This document shows, piece by piece, positions 25,353-35,977 of a stretch of DNA of 64,000 nt. A model generated the notes under the pieces. That model did no database searches. It was given only the letters and a program-made list of their open reading frames with translations, and had not been told where the DNA came from. Source of the stretch: Lentisalinibacter sp035655155 (GTDB lineage Bacteria; Pseudomonadota; Gammaproteobacteria; Steroidobacterales; Woeseiaceae); the NCBI GenBank assembly GCA_035655155.1, contig DASRVH010000107.1:46900-110899 (forward strand), in the 5' to 3' direction. Each line of letters begins with the position of its first letter. The first letter of the stretch is position 1. The translations under genes and the position numbers were made by a program.

Positions 25353-26134
25353 CAGCCGGCCTCCTCAGGTGCGGGCACAGGCAAAAGGAGCAGCTCGGGC
25401 GCGATCAGCTCATTGGCGACGCGCAGGCCCTTCTTGACCTCGTTGCGGTGTTCGTCGGACATATTCCAGGACTTCGCTTCCTGATCCCAGACGCCGGTCA
25501 TGCTGCCGTCGGCACTCTGGAACAGGAGCGCGACGCGGCCGATACGCAGGAACTCGACTTCGCGCACGCCGCCGTCTATCTCGATGGTATCCGTGTACGA
25601 CTCGATGGTGCGTCCGAACTCGTTCTCGATCTGAAAGGCCTCCATGACCTTGCGGAACTTCTCCGCCACGGACACGTTCGGCTCGTCCATCAGGTCCTTC
25701 AGCGTCTCGATGCGCTGCGTGCGCTCTTCGAGCAGGAACGGGATATCCAGCTGCACGAACTGTTCCAGACCCTCGATCATCCGCTCCATCAGCGGATAGA
25801 TCTGGCGGTTGATGACGTTCGCCTTGTCGAGTGACTCGTTGATCTCCTCCAGCCGGGCCTGCTGCTTCCCGGTCTGCGCTTCCATCAGCCGGTTGTAGAT
25901 CTTGAGTCCGTCGATTTCCTTGGTGACCGCCTTGTAGTCGTCCACCAGGCTGCGGGTCTGCTGCACCACCCGATCGATCCGCTGCTGCGCCTCCCGGTTC
26001 TGAGCGAGCCGCTGCTGCTCAGCCCTGAGGACGGAATCGACGGTCTGCGCGACAGCGACACCGCCCCCGGCGATCAACGCTGTCGACACGATCGCAACGG
26101 CCAGATGCCGTGCTCCCGAATTCCACGGTTTCAT
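25352..26134 (-). CDS. DUF3450 family exported coiled-coil protein
   Basis: 260 residues from ATG 26134, which has AAGGAG at the correct spacing; an upstream in-frame ATG has none. A signal peptide (about 1-28, ...GGGVAVA-Q) is followed by a coiled coil (about 32-110) and a C-terminal domain containing VSVAEKFRKVMEAFQIENEFG and EFLRIGRVALLFQSADG, the DUF3450 signature. The family is encoded with TtpC/ExbB2/ExbD2/TonB2 in many gammaproteobacteria and probably works in the periplasm as a scaffold of that complex; no enzymatic motif is seen. It is the first gene of the operon. Confidence 0.9.
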   Translation of the reverse strand: MKPWNSGARHLAVAIVSTALIAGGGVAVAQTVDSVLRAEQQRLAQNREAQQRIDRVVQQTRSLVDDYKAVTKEIDGLKIYNRLMEAQTGKQQARLEEINESLDKANVINRQIYPLMERMIEGLEQFVQLDIPFLLEERTQRIETLKDLMDEPNVSVAEKFRKVMEAFQIENEFGRTIESYTDTIEIDGGVREVEFLRIGRVALLFQSADGSMTGVWDQEAKSWNMSDEHRNEVKKGLRVANELIAPELLLLPVPAPEEAG

Positions 26135-26532
26135 GAACGCTCCTTGGTTAAGTCCGGACAACAATCTTAATAATTATTCGTGACAGTTCTTTGAGGCCTG
26201 CCCGCGCTGTCTGTACCGGCCGTGCAAGCCGGGGTCATGCCAGCAACGGCGCTGCCCCGCGACCACCGGCCATCAACCATACTACAGATGAGACGAAGTG
26301 CAGAAACACAGGGGGGCACTGCCGCAAGCGGCCCGCCCTGCTGTTGCCTGCAGCACTCTCCCCTGCTGCGACTGTGAAGGCCGCCGGTCGAGAACCGGCA
26401 TCCGCGCCCCCGCCGCCGCCGCGTTCGGCCATGACCGGTACACGCCGGGCGTCCCGGCCTTACGGCGGGTCACACTGCGGCGAAGCATAACATACGCAAT
26501 CCGGCACGCCAGTCCTGACGTCGGGCGCCCGG
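26135..26532. other. 398-bp intergenic region ahead of the TonB2-type operon
   Basis: No gene is supported here. The part nearest the operon is AT-rich, with the perfect palindrome AATAATTATT (26169-26178) at a distance suited to promoter function. Further left is a perfect 6-bp stem hairpin (26383-26399) without T-tract. The remainder is GC-rich and featureless. Confidence 0.5.
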
Positions 26533-27753
<1,221 letters not shown>

Positions 27754-27976
27754 GCGGACCCCGCTCTGGATGAAGGGAAACGATCTGCGCCGCCGCTATC
27801 GCATCGGGTGACCGCGCGCGGCGCGCAGCCCCGAGAGCATAACGCGGGGTCGAACGACGTGCCAGAGGCCGCCCGGCCGGCAACTCCTCCCCGCAACGAT
27901 GCTAGACTCTCGCGCCACGGCGCACCGCCCGTGCCCGCGAGAGCGTCACGCAATCGTCCCTGTCATCGGAGGAAAC

Positions 27977-28954
27977 GTGAAAGCAGCACTATGTAAAGAG
28001 TACGGACCGCCCCGCAGCCTCGTCGTCGAGGAGGTCGACCCGCCGGAACCGGGTCCGGGGGAGGTCAAGGTGAGGGTGCACGCCTGCGGCGTGAACTTTC
28101 CCGACATCCTGATGATGGCGGGCAAATACCAGTCGAAGCCGCCCATGCCCTTCTCCCCCGGCGGCGAGGTCTCGGGCGAGGTGGTCGGGCTCGGCGAGGG
28201 AGTCGAGCGCCTCCGCCCGGGCCAGCGCGTCCTCGGCATGACCGGCCATGGCGGCATGGCGGAAGAGATCTGCCTGCCGGCAGCCGCCGTCGTGCCGATT
28301 CCGGACAACATGGACTACGAGACGGCCGCCGGTTTCATACTGACCTACGGCACCTCCTATCACGCACTGAAGCAGCGCGCGCGGCTGCAGTCCGGCGAGA
28401 CCCTGCTGGTGCTCGGCGCGGCCGGCGGCGTGGGCCTGGCGGCAGTGGAACTGGGCAAACTCATGGGCGCGCGGGTGATCGCCGCCGCCAGCAGCCAGGA
28501 GAAGCTGGAGCTCGCGGGCGAGTACGGTGCCAGCGACTTCATCAATTACACCGAGGAGAACCTCAAGGAACGGGTCAGGGAACTCACTGACGGCCGGGGC
28601 GCCGACGTGATCTACGATCCGGTGGGGGGCGACCTGTTCGACCAGTGCATGCGCTCGATCGCCTGGAGGGGCCGCGTGCTTGTCATCGGCTTCGCGTCCG
28701 GAGAGATCCCGAAGGTGCCCGTCAATCTCGCCCTGCTGAAGGGCTGCGAGATCGTCGGCGTGTTCTGGGGGGCCTTCACCCAGCGGGAACCGAAGGCCCA
28801 CGAGGAAAACACCCGGGAGCTGCTCGAGTACGTCGGCCAGGGCAAGCTGAAGCCCCATATCTCGGGGACTTTCCCGCTGGAGGAAGCCGGCGAGGCGCTG
28901 GCGACGCTGGCCGAGCGCAAGGCCCTCGGCAAGGTGATCGTTACCGTCGCCTGA
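27977..28954 (+). CDS. NADPH:quinone oxidoreductase family protein
   Basis: 325 residues from GTG 27977 (GGAGG five bases before). It is a zeta-crystallin-like MDR enzyme without zinc ligands: VHACGVNFPDILMMAGKYQ near 37, the nucleotide loop LGAAGGVGLAAVELGK near 145, then YDPVGGDLFDQCMRSIAW and a closing LGKVIVTVA. It reduces quinones or enoyl-type substrates with NADPH in the cytoplasm. The divergent acyl-CoA dehydrogenase 223 bp away may be co-controlled, since these families are often paired in acyl-CoA breakdown. Confidence 0.9.
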   Translation: MKAALCKEYGPPRSLVVEEVDPPEPGPGEVKVRVHACGVNFPDILMMAGKYQSKPPMPFSPGGEVSGEVVGLGEGVERLRPGQRVLGMTGHGGMAEEICLPAAAVVPIPDNMDYETAAGFILTYGTSYHALKQRARLQSGETLLVLGAAGGVGLAAVELGKLMGARVIAAASSQEKLELAGEYGASDFINYTEENLKERVRELTDGRGADVIYDPVGGDLFDQCMRSIAWRGRVLVIGFASGEIPKVPVNLALLKGCEIVGVFWGAFTQREPKAHEENTRELLEYVGQGKLKPHISGTFPLEEAGEALATLAERKALGKVIVTVA

Positions 28955-29018
28955 ACCGGGCGCCCGGGCCGGAATGGTGTCAGGCGCAACTATGCGAGCG
29001 AAAACAACAACCTGGCAG

Positions 29019-29047
29019 TTGACACCCGCGCGGGCATGCAACATTAT
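29019..29047 (+). promoter_or_regulatory. Promoter of the leu operon
   Basis: A consensus TTGACA (29019-29024) is followed after 17 bp by CATTAT (29042-29047). Transcription should begin around 29053-29055, which is the ATG of the leader peptide, so the leader would be translated from a leaderless or nearly leaderless message. Confidence 0.75.
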
Positions 29048-29054
29048 CGCCGCG

Positions 29055-29162
29055 ATGACCGACGCACCCCGCAGCAACGGACGCCCGACGGCACGCAGCG
29101 CGCGTGTCGTTCTGCTGTCCGGCCTCCTTCTTCTTGCCCTCCCCCGGAGGATGCGCGGGTAG
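29055..29162 (+). CDS. leuL: Leu operon leader peptide
   Basis: 35 codons, ATG to TAG. Seven of the ten codons 20-29 are leucine (LLSGLLLLAL, positions 29112-29141), then PRRMRG and the stop. No other function is apparent. Its place, between a strong promoter and a rho-independent terminator ahead of leuA, is that of an attenuation leader peptide: slow decoding of the Leu run when Leu-tRNA is scarce halts the ribosome before the stop codon. There is no Shine-Dalgarno sequence because the predicted +1 is at the ATG. Confidence 0.85.
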   Translation: MTDAPRSNGRPTARSARVVLLSGLLLLALPRRMRG

Positions 29163-29224
29163 CCGACAGGCAAGGCGAACGAGAAGGCAAACCCCGCATC
29201 CGAAAGGTCGCGGGGTTTTTTTTT
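29151..29224 (+). terminator. Leucine attenuator: terminator with competing antiterminator
   Basis: Terminator: nine-bp perfect stem (29189-29197 with 29210-29218), 12-nt loop, nine Ts (29216-29224). Antiterminator: 29151-29160, the last codons of the leader, can pair with 29191-29199 in nine base pairs with one bulged C (29156), using the 5' arm of the terminator. A ribosome stalled at the Leu codons leaves 29151-29160 free and allows antitermination; one that reaches the stop codon covers it and the terminator forms. Confidence 0.88.
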
Positions 29225-29237
29225 GATGGAGAGAGCT

Positions 29238-30815
<1,578 letters not shown>

Positions 30816-30839
30816 CGGCCCGGCCGTCAGGAGTTTCGT

Positions 30840-31802
30840 ATGACCATCCATGCGAGCAAGTACATCTGGTTCAACGGCGAGATGGTGCCGTGGGACCAGG
30901 CGAAGGTGCACGTCCTCGCTCACGCCCTGCATTACGGTTCGTCCGTGTTCGAGGGCATCCGCGTCTACAAGACGCCCGCCGGCAGCCGGGTCTTCCGCCT
31001 GCAAGACCACATTCAGCGCATGTACGACTCGGCGAAGATCTACCGCATGCGCATCCCCTATCCGTTCGACGAACTCATGCAGGTGTGCCACCGGGTCGTG
31101 ATCGACAACGAGCTGAACAACGGCGCCTACATCCGGCCGGTGGCGCTGCGGGGCTACGGCGAGGTGGGGCTGTCGCCGAAGGACGACCACCCGGTCGACG
31201 TCGCCGTCGCCGCCTGGGAATGGGGCGCGTACCTCGGCGCCGACGGTCTGGAGCAGGGCGTGGACGTCTGCGTCTCTTCCTGGCAGCGGGTCGCCCCGAA
31301 TACCATGCCGGCCATGGCCAAGGCCGGCGGAAACTATCTGTCCAGCCAGCTCATCAGCATGGAGGCCAAGCGGCTCGGTTTCGCCGAGGGCATCGCCCTG
31401 TCCACCGACGGCCTGGTCAGCGAGGGCGCGGGCGAGAATCTGTTCCTGGTGCGCGACGGCACCCTGTACACGCCACCGGTTTCCTCCTCCATCCTGAACG
31501 GCATCACCCGCCACACCGTGATCTGCCTGGCGGAGGACGCGGGCCTGCCCGTCGTCTACCAGAACATCCCGCGCGAGATGCTCTACCTCGCGGACGAGCT
31601 CTTCTTCACCGGCACGGCGGCCGAGGTGACGCCCATCCGCTCGGTGGACCGCATCCAGATCGGCGAAGGCCGCCGGGGGCCGGTTACGGCACGCCTGCAG
31701 CAGGCCTTCTTCGGGCTGTTCTCCGGCGAGACCGCGGATACCCGCGGCTGGCTGGAGCCGGTCGAGGCCGCCGGCGCGGCAGCGGGAGCCGCCAGCGCAT
31801 GA
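30840..31802 (+). CDS. ilvE: Branched-chain amino acid aminotransferase
   Basis: 320 residues, fold-type IV PLP enzyme. N-terminal IWFNGEMVPWDQAKVHVLAHALHYGSSVFEGIR is diagnostic; the PLP lysine is in PAMAKAGGNYLSS (about 164) and the phosphate-binding loop in FFTGTAAEVTPI. It performs the last step of Leu, Ile and Val synthesis. Placement between leuA and leuC is less common than an ilv-operon location and puts it under leucine attenuation. The C-terminal 20 residues are an Ala/Gly-rich tail. It is joined to leuC by an ATGA overlap. Confidence 0.95.
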   Translation: MTIHASKYIWFNGEMVPWDQAKVHVLAHALHYGSSVFEGIRVYKTPAGSRVFRLQDHIQRMYDSAKIYRMRIPYPFDELMQVCHRVVIDNELNNGAYIRPVALRGYGEVGLSPKDDHPVDVAVAAWEWGAYLGADGLEQGVDVCVSSWQRVAPNTMPAMAKAGGNYLSSQLISMEAKRLGFAEGIALSTDGLVSEGAGENLFLVRDGTLYTPPVSSSILNGITRHTVICLAEDAGLPVVYQNIPREMLYLADELFFTGTAAEVTPIRSVDRIQIGEGRRGPVTARLQQAFFGLFSGETADTRGWLEPVEAAGAAAGAASA

Positions 31803-33223
31803 GCTCGATCGACATGAACGGAGCGCAGACCCTGTTCGAGAAGGTGTGGAATCAGCACGTGGTCGTGCCCGAGACCGACGAGACGCCGGCCGTCCTCTAC
31901 ATCGATCTGCACCTCATCCACGAGGTCACCACACCGCAGGCCTTCAGCGTGCTGCGCGAGCGCGGCCTGCCCGTGCGCCGCCCGGACCTTACGCTGGCGA
32001 CCATGGACCACTCCACGCCGACGACGCCGGTGCGCACGCTCGCCGACATCGAGGTGGTCGGCGAGAGCGCGGCGAACCAGATCCGCCGCATGGAGGCGAA
32101 CTGCCGGGAATTCGGCATCGACCTGCTCGGCTTCGACAGCGACGCCCGCGGCATCGTCCACGTCATCGGCCCGGAACTCGGGGCGACCCAGCCCGGCAAG
32201 ACCATCGTCTGCGGTGACAGCCATACCTCGACCCACGGGGCCTTCGGGGCGCTGGCGTTCGGCATCGGCACCACCGAAGTGGGCCACGTGCTCGCCACCC
32301 AGTGCCTGCTGCAGCGCCGGCCGAAGACACTGGCCATCGAGGTCACCGGTGAGCTCGGACCCGGCGTCTCCGCCAAGGACATCATCCTCGCCATCATCGG
32401 CGAGATCGGGGTCGACGGCGGCACGGGCCACGTCATCGAGTACCGGGGCGATGCCATCCGCGCGCTGGACATGGAAGCCCGGATGACCATCTGCAACATG
32501 TCCATCGAGGCGGGCGCACGCGCCGGCATGATCGCGCCGGACGACACCACCTTCGCGTATCTCTGGGGGCGTCCGCGGGTGCCGCAGGGCGAGGAATGGG
32601 ACCGGGCGCTGGCCCGCTGGCGCGCGCTCGCCACGGACGACGACGCCGCGTTTGACAGGCAGGTGCGCATCGACGCCTCGCGGCTCGCGCCCATGGTGAC
32701 CTTCGGCACGAACCCGGGCATGGTCGTCCCGGTGACCGAGTCCATCCCGGAGGGGCCGGGACCGGCCTTCGCCAAGGCCCTGGACTACATGGGGCTCGAG
32801 AGCGGCCGCCCGATCGCGGGCACGCCGGTGGACGTCGTCTTCGTCGGCAGCTGCACCAACTCCCGGTTGTCGGACCTGGAACAGGTGGCCGGCATCCTGC
32901 GCGGTCGCCGCGTCGCGGACAACGTCCGCATGCTGGTGGTGCCCGGCTCCCAGCAGGTCAAGCGGCAGGCCGAGGAAAGAGGGCTGGACGAGGTCTTCCG
33001 TGCGGCCGGCGCCGAATGGCGCGAATCCGGGTGCTCCATGTGCCTGGGCATGAACGGCGATACGGTGCCCCGCGGCAAGCTCTCGGTCAGCACCAGCAAC
33101 CGCAACTTCGAGGGCCGCCAGGGCGCGGGCGCGCGCACGGTGCTGGCGAGCCCGCTGACGGCCGCCGCCTCCGCCGTCGCAGGCCGCATCGCCGACCCAC
33201 GGCCGCTGCTGGAAGGAGTCTGA
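31799..33223 (+). CDS. leuC: 3-isopropylmalate dehydratase large subunit
   Basis: 474 residues, aconitase superfamily. [4Fe-4S] ligands lie in VFVGSCTNSRLSDL and ESGCSMCLGMN; the substrate loop is CGDSHTSTHGAFGALAFGIGT (about 139-159). With LeuD it isomerises 2- to 3-isopropylmalate. The ATG start overlaps the ilvE stop. Length and motifs are normal. Confidence 0.97.
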   Translation: MSSIDMNGAQTLFEKVWNQHVVVPETDETPAVLYIDLHLIHEVTTPQAFSVLRERGLPVRRPDLTLATMDHSTPTTPVRTLADIEVVGESAANQIRRMEANCREFGIDLLGFDSDARGIVHVIGPELGATQPGKTIVCGDSHTSTHGAFGALAFGIGTTEVGHVLATQCLLQRRPKTLAIEVTGELGPGVSAKDIILAIIGEIGVDGGTGHVIEYRGDAIRALDMEARMTICNMSIEAGARAGMIAPDDTTFAYLWGRPRVPQGEEWDRALARWRALATDDDAAFDRQVRIDASRLAPMVTFGTNPGMVVPVTESIPEGPGPAFAKALDYMGLESGRPIAGTPVDVVFVGSCTNSRLSDLEQVAGILRGRRVADNVRMLVVPGSQQVKRQAEERGLDEVFRAAGAEWRESGCSMCLGMNGDTVPRGKLSVSTSNRNFEGRQGAGARTVLASPLTAAASAVAGRIADPRPLLEGV

Positions 33224-33227
33224 ATCC

Positions 33228-33812
33228 ATGGAGCCCGTCACCCGCATCGAGTCCCCGACGGTCGTCATCGACCAGAGCGACATCGACACCGACCAGATCA
33301 TCCCGGCCCGCTTCCTGACCACGACCAGCAAGGAAGGGCTGGGCGAGGCCCTGTTCGCGGACTGGCGCTACCGCGAGGACGGCGGCGAGAACCAGGACTT
33401 CGCGCTGAACGACCCGCAGAACGCGGGCCGCACGATACTCGTCGCCGGCAATAACTTCGGCTGCGGCTCCTCCCGCGAGCACGCGGCCTGGGCGCTGGCG
33501 GACTACGGCATCCGCGCGGTCATCAGCACCGAGATCGCGGACATCTTCCGCAGCAACGCCCTGAAGAACGGCCTGCTGCCGGTGGACGTGCCCGCCGAGC
33601 TGCACCGCTGGCTGCTGGAGCATCCCGGAGCGAACGTGGTCCTGGACCTCGAGAGCAATACCCTCACCCTGCCCGACGGGCGCGAGCACCGCTTCCGCAT
33701 CGAGGCCTTCGCCCGCTACTGCCTGATGCAGGGCACCGACCAGCTCGGCTTCCTGCTGAGCCAGGACGAGGCCATCACCCGGTTCGAGACGACGCGGCCA
33801 TGGAAGCCCTGA
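33228..33812 (+). CDS. leuD: 3-isopropylmalate dehydratase small subunit
   Basis: 194 residues. VVIDQSDIDTDQIIPARFL at the start, NNFGCGSSREHAAWALADYGI and FRSNALKNGLLPV are the swivel-domain signatures that complete the LeuCD active site. It lies four bases after leuC. Its last 13 bases overlap leuB, an unusual length of overlap that suggests tight coupling. Confidence 0.97.
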   Translation: MEPVTRIESPTVVIDQSDIDTDQIIPARFLTTTSKEGLGEALFADWRYREDGGENQDFALNDPQNAGRTILVAGNNFGCGSSREHAAWALADYGIRAVISTEIADIFRSNALKNGLLPVDVPAELHRWLLEHPGANVVLDLESNTLTLPDGREHRFRIEAFARYCLMQGTDQLGFLLSQDEAITRFETTRPWKP

Positions 33813-34867
33813 TCGCCCTGCTGCCGGGGGACGGCATCGGCCCCGAGGTGACCGAGGCCGGCCGGCGAGCGCTCGACGCCGTGGCGGCGCGGCACGGCCA
33901 CCGCTTCGAGATGCACGAGGGGCTCGTCGGCGGCGGCGCCATCGACGCCCGCGGCAACGCCCTGCCCCGGGACACGCTGGAACTCTGCACCCGCGCCGAT
34001 GCCGTGCTGCTGGGGGCCGTCGGCGGGCCGAAATGGTCCGATCCGGAGGCCCCGGTCAGGCCCGAGCAGGGCCTGCTGGATCTGCGCTCGGCGCTGGGCG
34101 TCTTCGCCAACCTCAGGCCCGTGCGGCCGCTGCCGGAGCTGTACGACGCGTCCGCCATCCGCGCCGAACGGCTGCAGGGCACCGACCTCATGGTGGTGCG
34201 CGAGCTGACCGGCGGCATTTATTTCGGCGACAAGCACCGCGACGCCGACAGCGCCTCGGACCTGTGCCGCTACACCCGGCTCGAGATCGAGCGCATCGTC
34301 AGGGTGGCCGCCGGGCTGGCGCGCGACCGGCGCGGCCGGCTCGCCTCGGTGGACAAGGCCAACGTGCTGGAGACCTCCCGCCTGTGGCGGCAGGTCACGA
34401 CGGAGATCGTCGCCGCGGAATTCCCCGAGGTGGAGCTGGAACACGTCCTCGTCGATGCCGCCGCGATGCACCTCATCAGCCGGCCGGCCGACTTCGACGT
34501 CATCGTCACCGAGAACATGTTCGGGGACATCCTCACCGACGAGGCTTCGATGCTGTCCGCCTCGCTGGGCATGCTGCCGTCGGCCTCGCTCGGCGCGGGC
34601 ACCCGGGGACTGTACGAGCCGATCCACGGTTCGGCGCCCGACATCGCCGGCCGGGACGCAGCCAACCCCTGCGCCACGATTGCCAGCGCGGCGATGCTGT
34701 TGCGCTACAGCCTCGGCCTGCACGAGGAGGCGGACGAACTGGATCGCGCCATAGCGGCAGCCATACGCGGCGGCGCCCGCACCACCGACATCGCCTCGCC
34801 GGGGCATGCCTTTCTGGGGACGCGGGAGATGACCGCCGCCGTGATCGAGCGGCTCGGCGAAGACTGA
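33800..34867 (+). CDS. leuB: 3-isopropylmalate dehydrogenase
   Basis: 355 residues. NAD-dependent oxidation and decarboxylation of 3-isopropylmalate. ALLPGDGIGPEV at the N terminus, GAVGGPKW, the arginine-rich RPEQGLLDLRSALGVFANLRP, MVVRELTGGIYFG and VTENMFGDILTDEASML (metal-binding Asp residues) are all present, with GLYEPIHGSAPDIAGRD in the NAD-binding region. Last gene of the leu operon. Its stop lies 21 bp from the convergent metX stop, and a 7-bp inverted repeat (34864-34870/34886-34892) spans both. Confidence 0.97.
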   Translation: MEALIALLPGDGIGPEVTEAGRRALDAVAARHGHRFEMHEGLVGGGAIDARGNALPRDTLELCTRADAVLLGAVGGPKWSDPEAPVRPEQGLLDLRSALGVFANLRPVRPLPELYDASAIRAERLQGTDLMVVRELTGGIYFGDKHRDADSASDLCRYTRLEIERIVRVAAGLARDRRGRLASVDKANVLETSRLWRQVTTEIVAAEFPEVELEHVLVDAAAMHLISRPADFDVIVTENMFGDILTDEASMLSASLGMLPSASLGAGTRGLYEPIHGSAPDIAGRDAANPCATIASAAMLLRYSLGLHEEADELDRAIAAAIRGGARTTDIASPGHAFLGTREMTAAVIERLGED

Positions 34868-34888
34868 AGGGCTGCCGAACGGCCGCCT

Positions 34889-35977
34889 TCAGCCGGCTGC
34901 CAGCGCCTGCGGCGCGGCGAGGCCGCGGCGAAACTCACGCACGAGGTCGCCGAGTTCCTCCAGGTCGATCAGGAAACCGTCGTGCCCGTGGGGAGTCTCC
35001 AGCACCTCGTAACGGGCATTCGGCAGGTGGTCGGCCAGGTAACGCTGTTCGGCCGGCGGGTAGAGCACGTCGGAGCTGACGGATACCACCAGAGCCGGCT
35101 GGCGCATGCCGGCCAGCACCGTCTCCAGATCGCCCCTGTCGCGGCCCAGATCATGGCTGTCCATGGCCTGGGTCAGACGCACGTAGGCGGCCGCATCGAA
35201 GCGGTCCACCAGCTTGTCGCCCTGGTAGCGCAGATAGGATTCCACCTGGAAGAGTTCCGGCTTCGCCTTGTCCCGCCCGAACCGGCTCTCGAAGTTGTCC
35301 CAGCTCCGGTAACTGACCATCGCGACCATGCGCGCCACCGACATGCCCTGGCGCGGCGGCGCGTCGTCGGGGTAACGGCCCTCCCGCCACAGCGGATCCC
35401 GCCAGATGGCCTGGCGCTGGGCTTCGCTGATGCCGATGCACCACGCGCTGTGCCGGGCCGAGACGCCGATGGGGGCGATGGCGTCCACCCGGTCCGGATA
35501 GCACGCCGCCCATTCCAGCACCTGCATGCCGCCCAGCGACGGGCCGATGACCAGCGCCAGCCGGCCGACGCCCAGCGCATCCAGCAGGCGGCGCTGCAGA
35601 TGCACCATGTCGCGAACCGTCACCCGGGGGAAGTCGCCCCCCTGCCGCCGTCCGCCGTCCGGCGTCGGCGACAGGGGCCCGGAGCTGCCGTAGCAGCCGC
35701 CGAGTACGTTGCTGCAGACGATGAAATCCCGTTCCGGGTCGAGCGCCCTGCCAGTCCCCAGCATGCCGGCCCACCAGTCGTCCGCATCCGCCGAGCCGGT
35801 GAGCGCGTGGCACACCAGCACCGCGTTGGTGCCGTCCCGGTTCAGCCGGCCCCAGGTCCGGTAGGCGACCACCGGTTGGTCCACCACCTCCCCGCTCTCC
35901 AGGGGCAGCTGATCGGACAGCTCCAGGTAGCGCGTCTCGGCCGAGAGCCAGCGGGCGATGCCGGAAGGCAGTCTCAT
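34889..35977 (-). CDS. metX: MetX-family homoserine (or serine) O-acyltransferase
   Basis: 362 residues, alpha/beta hydrolase fold. Nucleophile Ser147 is in IGPSLGGMQVLEW; the catalytic Asp follows VSSDVLYPP and the His is in PHGHDGFLID. LVCHALTGSADAD and the GCYGSSGPLS loop are typical. MetX homologues in Xanthomonadales-like bacteria may use succinyl-CoA instead of acetyl-CoA, and some act on serine, so acyl donor and acceptor cannot be fixed from sequence; the met operon context favours homoserine. The ATG overlaps the metY stop (ATGA). Confidence 0.9.
   Translation of the reverse strand: MRLPSGIARWLSAETRYLELSDQLPLESGEVVDQPVVAYRTWGRLNRDGTNAVLVCHALTGSADADDWWAGMLGTGRALDPERDFIVCSNVLGGCYGSSGPLSPTPDGGRRQGGDFPRVTVRDMVHLQRRLLDALGVGRLALVIGPSLGGMQVLEWAACYPDRVDAIAPIGVSARHSAWCIGISEAQRQAIWRDPLWREGRYPDDAPPRQGMSVARMVAMVSYRSWDNFESRFGRDKAKPELFQVESYLRYQGDKLVDRFDAAAYVRLTQAMDSHDLGRDRGDLETVLAGMRQPALVVSVSSDVLYPPAEQRYLADHLPNARYEVLETPHGHDGFLIDLEELGDLVREFRRGLAAPQALAAG

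Noticed and set aside
26169..26178. AATAATTATT palindrome ahead of the TonB2-type operon as a Fur box
   Set aside because: Too short and does not fit the 19-bp Fur consensus or the 6-1-6 arrangement; kept only as an AT-rich promoter feature.
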